Under the pieces are notes generated by a model. The model saw nothing but the letters and a program-made list of their open reading frames with translations, was not told the DNA's origin and made no database searches. DNA of 64,000 nucleotides, from the NCBI RefSeq assembly GCF_000018285.1, contig NC_009901.1:929001-993000 (forward strand). The letters are read 5' to 3'. Both the position numbers and the translations under genes were made by a program. Numbering within the stretch: the stretch's first letter is position 1; every line of letters begins with the position of its first letter. This document shows positions 36,349 to 45,162 of the stretch, in pieces. This DNA comes from Shewanella pealeana ATCC 700345. GTDB lineage: Bacteria; Pseudomonadota; Gammaproteobacteria; Enterobacterales; Shewanellaceae.

Positions 36349-36885
36349 TTATAATACTGGCACGATTGTACTTTTAAACCAATCGGTGAGTAGGTCTTGC
36401 TCGTAGGGGAAAGGGTCGTTTCCTATGGGCTGGATACCCATTAGAAATCCCATGTTATTAAGCTTTTCACTTCCCGATTTTATGACTTTTCCATTTTGTG
36501 TTAACACATAATCAAAACGTATTTTTGGTGGGTACAGATCGGTAACAATGCGAATATCGTCAGTTGCGCCACCAAAAGTCGGCTGTACATCACCAGCGAG
36601 ATCGACGTTGGTGACGGTCAGGTCTAGCTGTTGGTCTTTAGTTAAGTGCTTATTAGCCAGTTTTGCTAGCTCGTCGGTAAGCTCAGTAAAAAGGTATTGT
36701 TCAAATTTCGACTGTACTCCCGTGGTTGCTTCGATATCGCTATAGTCACTAGGGTTTTGCCAAAGAATGTTTACATTACCATCATTGGTAAGAAAATTTT
36801 GCGGCTCAGTTGATTCCTGTTGTTGGGCACAACCAGCTATTGTTAATGTCGCGGTGATCACTGCTGTCATTAGTAAGTATTTCAT
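36349..36885 (-). CDS. DUF3016-type lipoprotein
   Basis: 178 residues with a lipoprotein signal (lipobox IAGC, Cys19). The mature part has 'VNILWQNPSDYSDIEATTG' and 'LTDELAKLANKHLTKDQQLDLTVTNVDLAGDV', which fit DUF3016, a periplasmic family common in Shewanella and relatives. Function unknown. Single gene. Confidence 0.85.
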   Translation of the reverse strand: MKYLLMTAVITATLTIAGCAQQQESTEPQNFLTNDGNVNILWQNPSDYSDIEATTGVQSKFEQYLFTELTDELAKLANKHLTKDQQLDLTVTNVDLAGDVQPTFGGATDDIRIVTDLYPPKIRFDYVLTQNGKVIKSGSEKLNNMGFLMGIQPIGNDPFPYEQDLLTDWFKSTIVPVL

Positions 36886-37375
36886 ATCGGCTCCGTTAGA
36901 TTTCAGGCTTAACTATTTATAACTCAGTTCTCTGATATTGCGAATTTGGGGTTTATTAGACTACGCCTAACGACTTAGGCAATCAAATTTCCTATGACCT
37001 TAAAGTTAGACTCTGTCTAACAACTTAACGTTGTGGCGTTTCGGTCACACCTGAAGGGAAGTAATCAAACTTCGTTTGATAAAAGTCGTGAACTTCTAGC
37101 TCACACTCGGGCAAAAGGAATGGGTGAGTCAATAGTTATCTCCGCACTTCGGCAAGTTCCAGTCTCAACAATGTTTGATGAAGAGTGACACGTGATGTAG
37201 AACAAGGTATTTTTACGCCGCTATACGCTATCCAGTACTAAGCTGGCATCATAAAGGCGCTAACCTAAAATCATCGAGCTGGCACGAAGAACCAATTGTC
37301 TGGCACATAGAAGCAGCACTGGTTTTTATCTTTACATTTTTTCGAAGCTTGCACGCTTCGCTTGGAAAATAACAC
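36886..37375. repeat. Partial copy of the composite mini-hairpin repeat
   Basis: The region has no gene. It holds GTTAGAC-TCT-GTCTAAC (37005-37021), ATCAAAC-TTC-GTTTGAT (37064-37080), a decayed GTGAACTTCTAGCTCAC (37088-37104), then TCACACTCGGGCAAAAGG and CTCCGCACTTCGGCAAG. These parts match the larger copy at 38.1-38.4 kb in the same orientation, so this is a shortened member. Confidence 0.8.
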
Positions 37376-38074
37376 ATGAGTAGTACATCGACACATAAAC
37401 CTCGGCCTATGGTTGACCTGTTAGTGAGCATCGCTATCCCCGCTTTTATTCTAATGAAGCTAAGTGGAGACGATCAGTTAGGTGCGAGTGGTGGTTTAAT
37501 GCTGGCGTTAAGCTTTCCGCTAGGCTGGGGCGTATTTGAGCTGATCAAATATAAGAAGTTTAATTTTATTGCCTTGCTTGGATTAGCTAATGTGCTGTTA
37601 ACTGGTGGCATTGGTTTACTGGAGCTTGACCTTAAGTGGTTGGCAATCAAAGAGGCCGCTATTCCTGCCGCTATCGGCATTGCTGTACTTGTTTCGACCT
37701 TTACCTCTAAGCCACTAATTAAAGCCCTTGTCTTTAATCCAGCGGTGATGGACGTTGATAAAATCATCGAGCGACTACGTCAGAATAATTGTATGGCCGC
37801 ATTTGAGCAGCGACTCATGACGGCCACCTATTTGGTAGCAGGTTCGTTTGCGTTCTCTGCCACCATGAATTACATATTGGCTAAATGGCTAGTCACCAGC
37901 CCAGCGGGGACCCCTGAGTTTAATGCACAGTTGGGAGAGTTGACCTTATACAGTTACCTGATGATCGCCTTACCGTCTATGGTGATGATGATGGGAATTT
38001 TTTATTATTTATGGCGAACTATTCATGATTTAACAGGGCTTAAACTGGAAGAGGTTTTAGCCAATCAGGGATAG
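37376..38074 (+). CDS. VC0807-family integral membrane protein
   Basis: 232 residues with about six hydrophobic helices. The pattern, 'VDLLVSIAIPAFILMKL', 'ALSFPLGWGVFELIK' and a C-terminal 'SYLMIALPSMVMMMGIFYYLW', fits the VC0807/septation-protein-A-like family, whose function is not known. No recognisable active site. It stands alone, bracketed by members of the composite repeat family on both sides. Confidence 0.75.
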   Translation: MSSTSTHKPRPMVDLLVSIAIPAFILMKLSGDDQLGASGGLMLALSFPLGWGVFELIKYKKFNFIALLGLANVLLTGGIGLLELDLKWLAIKEAAIPAAIGIAVLVSTFTSKPLIKALVFNPAVMDVDKIIERLRQNNCMAAFEQRLMTATYLVAGSFAFSATMNYILAKWLVTSPAGTPEFNAQLGELTLYSYLMIALPSMVMMMGIFYYLWRTIHDLTGLKLEEVLANQG

Positions 38075-38089
38075 TTGTCAGGTTGCGGC

Positions 38090-38400
38090 TGACGTTTCGC
38101 TTTACAGCGGTAAGCAATCAAACTTCGTTTGACCTTTAAGTTAGACTTCGTCTAACAACTAAAGTCGTGAGCTTCCAGCTCACACTCGGGCAAAAGGGGG
38201 ACAACAGCTTCCCCCTCTTGCATCACCCGAGCCGCCCCGACGAAGTTGTTATTCCTCATGCTCCAATAAAAATTGCCTAACGGCTCAGATGGGACATCCA
38301 TGTCCCCCCGAGCCTGAACCATCATCCATGATGGTTCTACGGCATTTTCATCTCCGCACTTCGGCAACTCCGATGGGGAACTGGTGTTTTCTGTGAGTTT
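38090..38400 (-). repeat. Composite hairpin repeat, left copy
   Basis: Read on the - strand: ACAGAAAACACC, CCCCATCGGAGTTGCCGA, hairpins ACCATCATGGATGATGGT (38318-38335) and GGACATGGATGTCC (38292-38305), then CAACTTCGTCGGGGCGGC, GTGAGCT-GGA-AGCTCAC (38167-38183), GTTAGAC-GAA-GTCTAAC (38140-38156) and CAAAC-GAA-GTTTG (38119-38131). It is inverted relative to the copy at 39.97-40.37 kb. A 71-codon frame within it is not called as a gene. Confidence 0.88.
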
Positions 38401-38538
38401 TTTGATTTGTTTAACTTCTGCATAGCAGATCTAGAGAGCTTACTCTGACCTATTTATTCCAATTTGTTCTTTTAACCGTAAACACCAACGCTGCTCTAAA
38501 CTGGAAATACCAAGGGGGGGGAGCCTGTCTTAAATGCG

Positions 38539-39558
38539 TTAAGATTTTAATATACGCACGACTTGTAAGTGCGAGCGCTCTTTAAGTTGCTTGGTACTGA
38601 AATAGTCTTGGAATTCGTTCAAAAATGAATCCAACCATTGATGTAGTTCGACTTTTTCGGTACCTAAAAATAAACGCTTCTTAATCAAAACCTCTAGTTT
38701 TACATTAGATAACCAAGGCGAGTCATATTCACCAGGTAGCAGTTCAGTAGGTATATATGCATTGATAGCACCACAATGGACAAAGAACCGAATCTCAAAC
38801 ACATCACTTGAAATTAGAAGAGAGTTGTCTGATAAACGTTTTAATTCAGCACCAGTTGGCAGTTCCAGTACTAATCGATCGAATATTTCACCTCCTTGCC
38901 CGGTAGCCGAACATAATATAGAGGTACCTCCTTCATCATCATAATCACAGAAAGCTGCTCGTTCTTGGTGATTTCTAGTAATTAATTCTAATACTCGGTT
39001 ACGTAAGATTTCCTTAGACATGCAGTCTCTTGGGATGCTTTTAATTTTAGACTTATCAACTCCTTCATGTACAAAATATGACCCTAGATGCAAGCCAAGC
39101 TTCCTCAAAAATAGAAACTCTGTACACGATGCTACGAGGTTATAGTAGTCCAGCTGATCAGGATCATACTTTGTTGGCGCTGTATCATATTCTTTGTACT
39201 TCTTTTCTAAAGCTCGTGAATAAGCCTTATTCTCGAGTGCAAAAGCACGTAAATAGCGAGACATATCATCATTGTATTCATAACCGATGATAGATTTGCC
39301 TTCTAAAGTGAATGGTTGAAAAAAGTAAGCACCTCTCAATCGCAGTGTGTATTTAGTTTTTGGGTTGATAAATTTACTAGCTAAATATAACGACACTACA
39401 ATCAATAAAGCAGCAACGGCTAGTAGGAATTTATTAGCGCCAATTATCTCTGTCAAAAAGTTAGCTAGAAGCGCAACACCAAGTGCGAGACTCACAGCTG
39501 AAATAGCCACCGTAATCAGGTTAACTGATTGAATTTTTGAATTTGTAACTGGTTTCAT
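38539..39558 (-). CDS. Orphan two-TM protein of unknown function
   Basis: 339 residues. Two adjacent transmembrane helices near the N-terminus (about residues 13-35 and 43-62) are followed by a soluble, mostly charged region of 270 residues, presumably cytosolic. No catalytic motif is recognised; 'LLPGEYDSPWLSNVKLEVLIKKR' and 'CDYDDEGGTSILCSATGQGGEI' are notable. The gene is AT-richer than the housekeeping genes around it and sits alone between inverted composite repeats, suggesting an acquired cassette. Two-TM plus sensor-like domain layouts occur among phage-defence effectors, but nothing here proves that role. Confidence 0.75.
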   Translation of the reverse strand: MKPVTNSKIQSVNLITVAISAVSLALGVALLANFLTEIIGANKFLLAVAALLIVVSLYLASKFINPKTKYTLRLRGAYFFQPFTLEGKSIIGYEYNDDMSRYLRAFALENKAYSRALEKKYKEYDTAPTKYDPDQLDYYNLVASCTEFLFLRKLGLHLGSYFVHEGVDKSKIKSIPRDCMSKEILRNRVLELITRNHQERAAFCDYDDEGGTSILCSATGQGGEIFDRLVLELPTGAELKRLSDNSLLISSDVFEIRFFVHCGAINAYIPTELLPGEYDSPWLSNVKLEVLIKKRLFLGTEKVELHQWLDSFLNEFQDYFSTKQLKERSHLQVVRILKS

Positions 39559-40567
39559 GATTACCTTACTAAATTGAAATTCCTAACACTTGTATAGTGG
39601 GGATGCGGCTAACTACATTAGGCTAGTAATAATGTGAATACGCATTTTTCAAATCTACCGCCCCTAAGGTGGGGCTGCTTAAGTTTTTGATAATAATCGA
39701 TAATTTCTTAAGTGGCAAGTTCAGGTGCGCACACTTTATACTAAAGAGGACCAGAATTGTGCTTGAAATCATTATGACTGTACTAACCTCAGCTAAAGGC
39801 TATTAAGTTATGTGGTTAAAAAAGTTTAATTGCAGTAAGTGAACTGTTTTTAGTAGGCTGAATCGTCTTAATTCATACAAATTTTGATATGGTAAACTCA
39901 CCTAAATACTGTCGGCTATAGCTAGTGTACAGTCTCATAAATTGGCAAATTAAGCCTCGAAATTTACAGGAAACACCTAATCCCCATCGGAGTTGCCGAG
40001 GTCATTGAAGGTTCTTGTAAACATTAGGCGCGTGAGCGAGGCATGGATGCCGAGATAGCCTTAGGTGAGCCATGGACGGCGAATATGAGGCGATAGCGAT
40101 TTTCGAAAATGACAGAGGATCAACAACTTCGTCGGGGCGGCAGGGACTCTTTATGGATGAAATAGGCAAGAGGGGGTTGCCGCTGACTTTTTGACCCCTT
40201 CTTGGCCGTGTGTGAGCTGGAAGCTCACGACTTTGGTCAGGCGCAGCCTGATGCCTTAAAAGTCTTGTGTGGGCGAAGCGCCACGATGTTTATCAAGCGG
40301 AGCTTGATTGAGCTAGTATGTTAGACGAAGTCTAACTGTTAACCCTAGGCCGTAAGGCCTCACCCCCACTAGACTGTGGATTCAACAAGATTCTTATCAG
40401 AGCCCTGATACTTCTAAAACAACTGTTTAATATCATAGGGGCGCCGATGTTATAGCGAAAAGTCTCCTTAGATAGGTGTAGCTGACTTGAATATTATTCA
40501 GGCTAATTAAAAAAGTCGTGTGCTAGGTTTAGTGCTTACTAATTTAACGTTAAGGATAAATGGAATT
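39559..40567. other. Repeat-bearing intergenic region
   Basis: About 1 kb with no supported gene. From 39559 to 39960 I see only AT-rich sequence that may include the promoter of the - strand orphan gene. From 39967 on it consists of the right composite repeat, then a relic of a GNAT gene end (about 40389-40465), then the promoter and leader of the duplicated secreted-protein gene. Confidence 0.7.
39967..40370 (+). repeat. Composite hairpin repeat, right copy
   Basis: Begins ACAGGAAACACC, CCCCATCGGAGTTGCCGA, then hairpins GGCATGGATGCC (40040-40051) and GCCATGGACGGC (40069-40080), CAACTTCGTCGGGGCGGC, and an array of mini-hairpins at 40212-40360: GTGAGCT-GGA-AGCTCAC, TCAGGC-GCA-GCCTGA, ATCAAGC-GGA-GCTTGAT, GTTAGAC-GAA-GTCTAAC and AGGCC-GTAA-GGCCT. 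Confidence 0.9.
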
Positions 40568-41521
40568 ATGCTTAAACTGATATTTACTCTTCTTTTCCTA
40601 TTTTTTAGCGGGGTTGCCAATGCATACCCTCGCTGTTTTGATGAGCCTTGTATCAGCTATGACAAAGGAACTGTTAGTTATCAAATTGACGATACGCTTG
40701 CCGATGGCACACCAGTTAAAATCTCGAGTGAAATAGAAGTGAGCTTTAAAGTGAGCCTGTATCGGGGAGAAATTGTCAATCAACCCACCTTGGTGAAACC
40801 AATAGATACCACAATTACGATTGTCTGTGAGGATGATATAGACTGCGACTCTATGGATGGTTTAAACCGCCATGCAGGTGAGAGACTTGTATTTTATAAC
40901 GATTACCTAAGAGAGAAACCTTTCCTCGACTTAGTCGCGGCGAAACACTTTGTTTACCAAGCTGGAAAAACGGCGTTATTTACGACTACTAATTCACTTA
41001 GCACAAGTCGAAGAGAGCTTCTTAGCGCTCTGGCGAAAAATTTTGTGGATAATTTGATTACCCAAGCAGGGTCTCCAATCATTTACATCCAGTTGAAAGG
41101 TGAGAACGGATTAGTACTGCATTTAAAATTAGAGCTAAGTAATGACTACTGGAAAATTGCTGATACGGCTGAAGAAGGGCTACGAAATGAGCTTAATCAA
41201 CTTACAATTCAGTTTAATCAGAGTGAATATGAAGCATTTTATGCGAACCGCCCATGGAGAGAACATTTTCTATCAGGACTGATAAGAATGAAACGCTGCA
41301 GAGAAACAACTGTCACTTCAACGGTTGTGGACTCTGACGGTATCCCGACTCGAGTGACTCGTACGGTTACGTCCTGTTGGTATGAATACCGGTAACAGAT
41401 ACTCTTTGCCTTCCTCAATAATACTCATGAACTGTGTGTTCATGGGTATTATTCGTTGTAGTTCATTCACCTGAGTTAAATATGCTTAAAAAATAAAACG
41501 AAAGCTATCGTTCAATAACTG
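40389..41521. repeat. Tandem duplication, first unit
   Basis: A unit of about 1133 bases repeated at 41522-42660. It starts with a relic of the 3' end of the GNAT gene (compare 42651-42760), contains one secreted-protein gene, and ends where the next GNAT-end relic begins. Unit boundaries are approximate. Confidence 0.85.
40568..41395 (+). CDS. Duplicated secreted protein, copy A
   Basis: 275 residues from the ATG at 40568 (AAGGA 11 bases upstream; the frame itself opens at 40520). A signal peptide, MLKLIFTLLFLFFSGVANA, directs it out of the cytoplasm. The mature protein has paired Cys ('CFDEPC', 'CEDDIDC') and two late Cys in 'MKRCRETT' and 'SCWYEYR', likely in disulfides. I recognise no domain. 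The first about 240 residues are nearly identical to copy B; the last 50 differ clearly. Confidence 0.75.
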   Translation: MLKLIFTLLFLFFSGVANAYPRCFDEPCISYDKGTVSYQIDDTLADGTPVKISSEIEVSFKVSLYRGEIVNQPTLVKPIDTTITIVCEDDIDCDSMDGLNRHAGERLVFYNDYLREKPFLDLVAAKHFVYQAGKTALFTTTNSLSTSRRELLSALAKNFVDNLITQAGSPIIYIQLKGENGLVLHLKLELSNDYWKIADTAEEGLRNELNQLTIQFNQSEYEAFYANRPWREHFLSGLIRMKRCRETTVTSTVVDSDGIPTRVTRTVTSCWYEYR

Positions 41522-41700
41522 CTGATAACCCCATTAATACCAATTCATTATCAGAACTCTGATCGCTCAATAGCAACAGCTATATATAGCTAAAAGTCTA
41601 CGAAGAAGATGTAGCCGACTTGAATATTATTCAGGCTAATTAAAAAAGTCGTGTGCTAGGTTTAGCGCTTACTAATTTAATGTTAAGGATAAATGGAATT

Positions 41701-42528
41701 ATGCTTAAACTGATATTTACTCTTCTTTTCCTATTTTTTAGCGGGGTTGCGAATGCATACCCTCGCTGTTTTGATGAGCCTTGTATCAGCTATGACAAAG
41801 GAACTGTTAGTTATCATATTGACGATACGCTTGCCGATGGCACACCAGTTAAAATCTCGAGTGAAATAGAAGTGAGCTTTAAAGTGAGCCTGTATCGGGG
41901 AGAAATTGTCAATCAACCCACCTTGGTGAAACCAATAGATACCACAATTACGATTGTCTGTGAGGATGATATAGACTGCGACTCTATGGATGGTTTAAAC
42001 CGCCATGCAGGTGAGAGACTTGTATTTTATAACGATTACCTAAGAGAGAAACCTTTCCTCGACTTAGTCGCGGCGAAACACTTTGTTTACCAAGCTGGAA
42101 AAACGGCGTTATTTACGACTACTAATTCACTTAGCACAAGTCGAAGAGAGCTTCTTAGCGCTCTGGCGAAAAATTTTGTGGATAATTTGATTACCCAAGC
42201 AGGGTCTCCAATCGTTTACATCCAGTTGAAAGGTGAGAACGGATTAGTACTGCATTTAAAATTAGAGCTAAGTAATGACTACTGGAAAATTGCTGATACC
42301 GTTGAAGAAGGGCTACGTAATGAGCTTAATCAACTAACAATTTATTTCAATCAGAGTGAATATGAGGCATTTTCTAATAATCGTGCTTGGGGAGAGCATT
42401 TCCTATATGGGGGAATAAGAGTAAAAACGTGCGAGAAAACAAGCGTGACTTCAACGATTGTTACTCCAGACGGTAGCCCATCTCGAGTAACACGCACAGT
42501 TACTTCCTGTTGGTATGAATACCGGTAA
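41701..42528 (+). CDS. Duplicated secreted protein, copy B
   Basis: 275 residues, same start context and signal peptide as copy A, 1133 bases downstream. Over the N-terminal part I see only a few residue changes (for example Q to H in 'SYHIDD' and I to V in 'SPIVYIQ'). From about residue 228 the two diverge ('FSNNRAWGEHFLYGGIRVKTCEKT' against 'FYANRPWREHFLSGLIRMKRCRETT') but keep the terminal 'RVTRTVTSCWYEYR'. Function unknown. Confidence 0.75.
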   Translation: MLKLIFTLLFLFFSGVANAYPRCFDEPCISYDKGTVSYHIDDTLADGTPVKISSEIEVSFKVSLYRGEIVNQPTLVKPIDTTITIVCEDDIDCDSMDGLNRHAGERLVFYNDYLREKPFLDLVAAKHFVYQAGKTALFTTTNSLSTSRRELLSALAKNFVDNLITQAGSPIVYIQLKGENGLVLHLKLELSNDYWKIADTVEEGLRNELNQLTIYFNQSEYEAFSNNRAWGEHFLYGGIRVKTCEKTSVTSTIVTPDGSPSRVTRTVTSCWYEYR

Positions 42529-42650
42529 CAGATACTCTTTGCCTTCCTCAATAATACTCATGAACTGTGTGTTCATGGGGATTATTCGTTGTAGTTCATT
42601 CACCTGAGTTAGATAAGCTGCTGAAATATACTTAAAAAATAAAACGAAAG

Positions 42651-43124
42651 CTATCGTTCAATAGCACCAGCTAACCCCATTAACACAAGTTCCTTATCAG
42701 AACCCTGATACTTCAAAAACAACTGCTGAATATCATTCGGCGCCGATGACACAGCGCAAAACCCATGTTGTGCATAAAACTGTTCCAAATGCGCTAAGGC
42801 AAAAATATACGTATTGCCATCACAGAGAACAGACTCCAGTTCTCGCATTAAACGATGCCCAACACCTTGGCCACGAAAATCTGGATGAACCAACATCCCC
42901 GTTAAAATGGCTAACTGGCCAATAGGCCTAATTCGCGCACTAGCAGCTATCTCAGAGCAAATAATTTTAGAGGAAGTTAGTTCCCCAAATCTAGCAACAC
43001 TTGGGTCAGCTTGAGTCAACACGCAGAGTGACTCTTTCTGCAACAAGCGTGCATAAGGCATGTATTGGCGATAGAACTTCTTCACCTCGATGCGTTCATC
43101 AGGCGCTAACCAAGTTAATTGCAC
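42651..43124 (-). CDS. GNAT acetyltransferase
   Basis: 157 residues, GTG start with GAGG about 10 bases upstream. The acetyl-CoA loop is 'VHPDFRGQGVGHRLMRELE', followed by 'FALAHLEQFYAQHGFCAV'. Its 3' end is the source of the two relics at about 40.4 and 41.5 kb, so the gene next to which the duplication arose is intact. Substrate unknown. Confidence 0.85.
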   Translation of the reverse strand: MQLTWLAPDERIEVKKFYRQYMPYARLLQKESLCVLTQADPSVARFGELTSSKIICSEIAASARIRPIGQLAILTGMLVHPDFRGQGVGHRLMRELESVLCDGNTYIFALAHLEQFYAQHGFCAVSSAPNDIQQLFLKYQGSDKELVLMGLAGAIER

Positions 43125-43319
43125 TGTGTAAATACCTCATTCTTAGTCTGTAGAGAGCCGCACTGGGAATATTGCCTGTACATTGATAGTAATCAGAGTG
43201 ATACAAATGAAGCAAGTATCCGCAGCAGGGATGCTGTGGTTAAGCCCTCAGGGATGAGTTTATGGCGTCTTGCGTAATTGTGTCACGCTGATGCAAAACC
43301 TAATACAATAAATTCCAGA

Positions 43320-43434
43320 GACAACGACGATTTACTATTTTGAAAAAGTCATCCTTGGCAAATCGTCATAAATGTTCCAGAGATAGCGACGATTTTTTGC
43401 CATCCTTGGCAAATAGTCATAAATGTTCCGGACA
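43320..43434 (-). repeat. Hairpin repeat of the TCTGGAACATTTATG family, two units
   Basis: On the - strand the order is terminator of metK, CCGGAACATTTATG, hairpin 2 (inner GCCA-AGGA-TGGC, 43399-43410), CTGGAACATTTATG, hairpin 1 (outer GACGATTT/AAATCGTC, 43326-43333 and 43360-43367, inner GCCA-AGGA-TGAC). It matches the repeat at 32.8-33.0 kb and also follows a terminator in the reading direction. Confidence 0.9.
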
Positions 43435-43462
43435 TAAAAAAACCGCCAAGCGGCGGTTTTTA
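43435..43462. terminator. Terminator of metK
   Basis: AAAACCGCC-(AAGC)-GGCGGTTTT with A-runs and T-runs on both sides, so it can work in either direction; metK ends 40 bases to the right. Confidence 0.93.
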
Positions 43463-43501
43463 TTGGCGTTGAACAAACAACGCCGAACTAATCGGTGACG
43501 A

Positions 43502-44656
43502 TTAAAGACCTGCGTCAGCGCGTAGTGCGTCAACTTTGTCTGTTGCTTCCCACGGGAACTCGTTACGACCAAAGTGACCGTATGCTGCAGTCGCTTGGTA
43601 GATTGGGCGAGCTAGGTTCAACATCTCTGTTAGACCGTATGGGCGTAGGTCGAAGTGACGACGTACTAGGTCGATCAATAGCTCTTCGCCAACTTTAGCT
43701 GTGCCAAATGTTTCGATGCTGATTGAAGTTGGCTCTGCAACACCAATCGCGTAAGAAACTTGGATCTCACAACGGTCTGCAAGACCTGCTGCAACGATGT
43801 TTTTAGCAACGTAACGTGCTGCGTATGCTGCACTACGGTCAACTTTTGATGGGTCTTTACCAGAGAAAGCACCACCACCGTGACGAGCCATACCACCGTA
43901 TGTGTCAACGATGATCTTACGACCCGTTAGACCACAATCACCTACTGGACCACCGATAACGAAACGGCCAGTTGGGTTGATGAAGTATTTAGTGTCTTTA
44001 GATAACCACTTAGCCGGTAATACTGGCTTGATGATGGTTTCCATTACACCTTCAATTAGGTCTGCTTGAGTCACATCTTCGCTGTGTTGCGTAGATAGAA
44101 CAACTGCATCGATACCAGCAATGCTGCCATCTGAGTTATAAGCAAAAGTCACCTGGCTCTTCGCGTCTGGACGCAACCATGGAAGAGTCTTGTCTTTACG
44201 AACTTCAGACTGACGCTTAACAAGCTTGTGCGAATAAGTGATAGGCGCAGGCATTAGTACGTCAGTTTCGTTGTTAGCGTAACCGAACATTAGACCTTGG
44301 TCACCAGCACCCTGTTCTTTAGGGTCTGCACGATCAACACCTTGGTTGATGTCTGGAGACTGCTTACCAATCACGTTTAAGATGGCGCAAGAATCGGCAT
44401 CAAAACCCATGTCTGAGTGAGTGTAGCCAATGTCGCGTACAGTCTTACGGGTGATCTCTTCGATATCAACCCAGGCTGAAGTGGTAACTTCGCCGCCAAC
44501 CATAACCATGCCAGTTTTGACATAAGTTTCGCATGCTACACGAGCTTTTGGATCTTGCTCCAAAATTGCGTCTAGTACCGCATCAGAAATCTGATCGGCG
44601 ATTTTATCTGGATGACCTTCTGAGACCGACTCAGAGGTAAACAAGTGCTTTGCCAT
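43502..44656 (-). CDS. metK: S-adenosylmethionine synthetase
   Basis: Makes SAM from methionine and ATP. 384 residues, as in E. coli. Signatures: N-terminal '[18 protein letters not shown]', the ATP-binding '[12 protein letters not shown]', and '[22 protein letters not shown]'. Codon bias is that of a highly expressed gene. A MetJ-like operator lies just upstream, predicting repression when SAM is plentiful. It is divergent from tkt. Confidence 0.97.
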   Translation of the reverse strand: MAKHLFTSESVSEGHPDKIADQISDAVLDAILEQDPKARVACETYVKTGMVMVGGEVTTSAWVDIEEITRKTVRDIGYTHSDMGFDADSCAILNVIGKQSPDINQGVDRADPKEQGAGDQGLMFGYANNETDVLMPAPITYSHKLVKRQSEVRKDKTLPWLRPDAKSQVTFAYNSDGSIAGIDAVVLSTQHSEDVTQADLIEGVMETIIKPVLPAKWLSKDTKYFINPTGRFVIGGPVGDCGLTGRKIIVDTYGGMARHGGGAFSGKDPSKVDRSAAYAARYVAKNIVAAGLADRCEIQVSYAIGVAEPTSISIETFGTAKVGEELLIDLVRRHFDLRPYGLTEMLNLARPIYQATAAYGHFGRNEFPWEATDKVDALRADAGL

Positions 44657-44684
44657 GATGGAAAATCTCGTCTTTAAACAATTT

Positions 44685-44716
44685 GAATGTGTAGAAGTAT
44701 CTACATCTAGACGGCT
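44685..44716. promoter_or_regulatory. MetJ-like operator (four 8-base boxes)
   Basis: Four adjacent octamers in exact 8-base register match the met box AGACGTCT to varying degree; on the - strand the best is AGCCGTCT (7 of 8), followed by boxes with 5, 6 and 4 matches. It lies 29-60 bases upstream of the metK start codon. MetJ binds tandem met boxes cooperatively, so imperfect boxes are normal. Confidence 0.7.
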
Positions 44717-45162
44717 ATTCTAGTGTAAAACCGAGTTGATGACACCCCCTTCACCAAATTTTGTGCAGTTACTCGCGGTATTTATTTTGTCCACATTGGC
44801 AAAGGTGTATTTTATATTTGGTTTATCGCGCTGTTAATTAAGGTTATTTGTCGTCGGTGTGGGTGAGTGTTCGCAATAAAAAATGATCAAAAAACAGTAC
44901 TAAAAACTCGCAGGGCAGGCTTAAATCAACTTCACTGTAGATAAAAACGACTAGTTTGTTAGCCTTAGGTGGTCTAAGGGTTATTTATCTAACTTAAAAG
45001 TGCCAATTTTTTTCATTCTGGGTGAATTAAATTTGCGTCCTACTGCCTAGTAGGCGAAAATATGGCTCCCAAATTTGCTGTGGTGAAGGGAAAAGCAAAT
45101 ACAAAGTTGCGGCCTTTCACTCTATCTAAGCCTCAATACCTCAAAACCAAGCAGGAGAGAGC
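44717..45162. other. Divergent metK-tkt intergenic region
   Basis: AT-rich spacer of about 445 bases with the promoters for metK and tkt. No gene or further motif that I can support. Confidence 0.45.

Noticed and set aside
38152..38367. 71-codon frame within the composite repeat
   Set aside because: Coding potential stems from the repeat; hairpin arms dominate the sequence, so it is treated as repeat even if some annotations list it.
38090..40370. Integron attC cassette or retron
   Set aside because: No integrase, no reverse transcriptase, and the hairpins lack the attC layout of paired R and L boxes.
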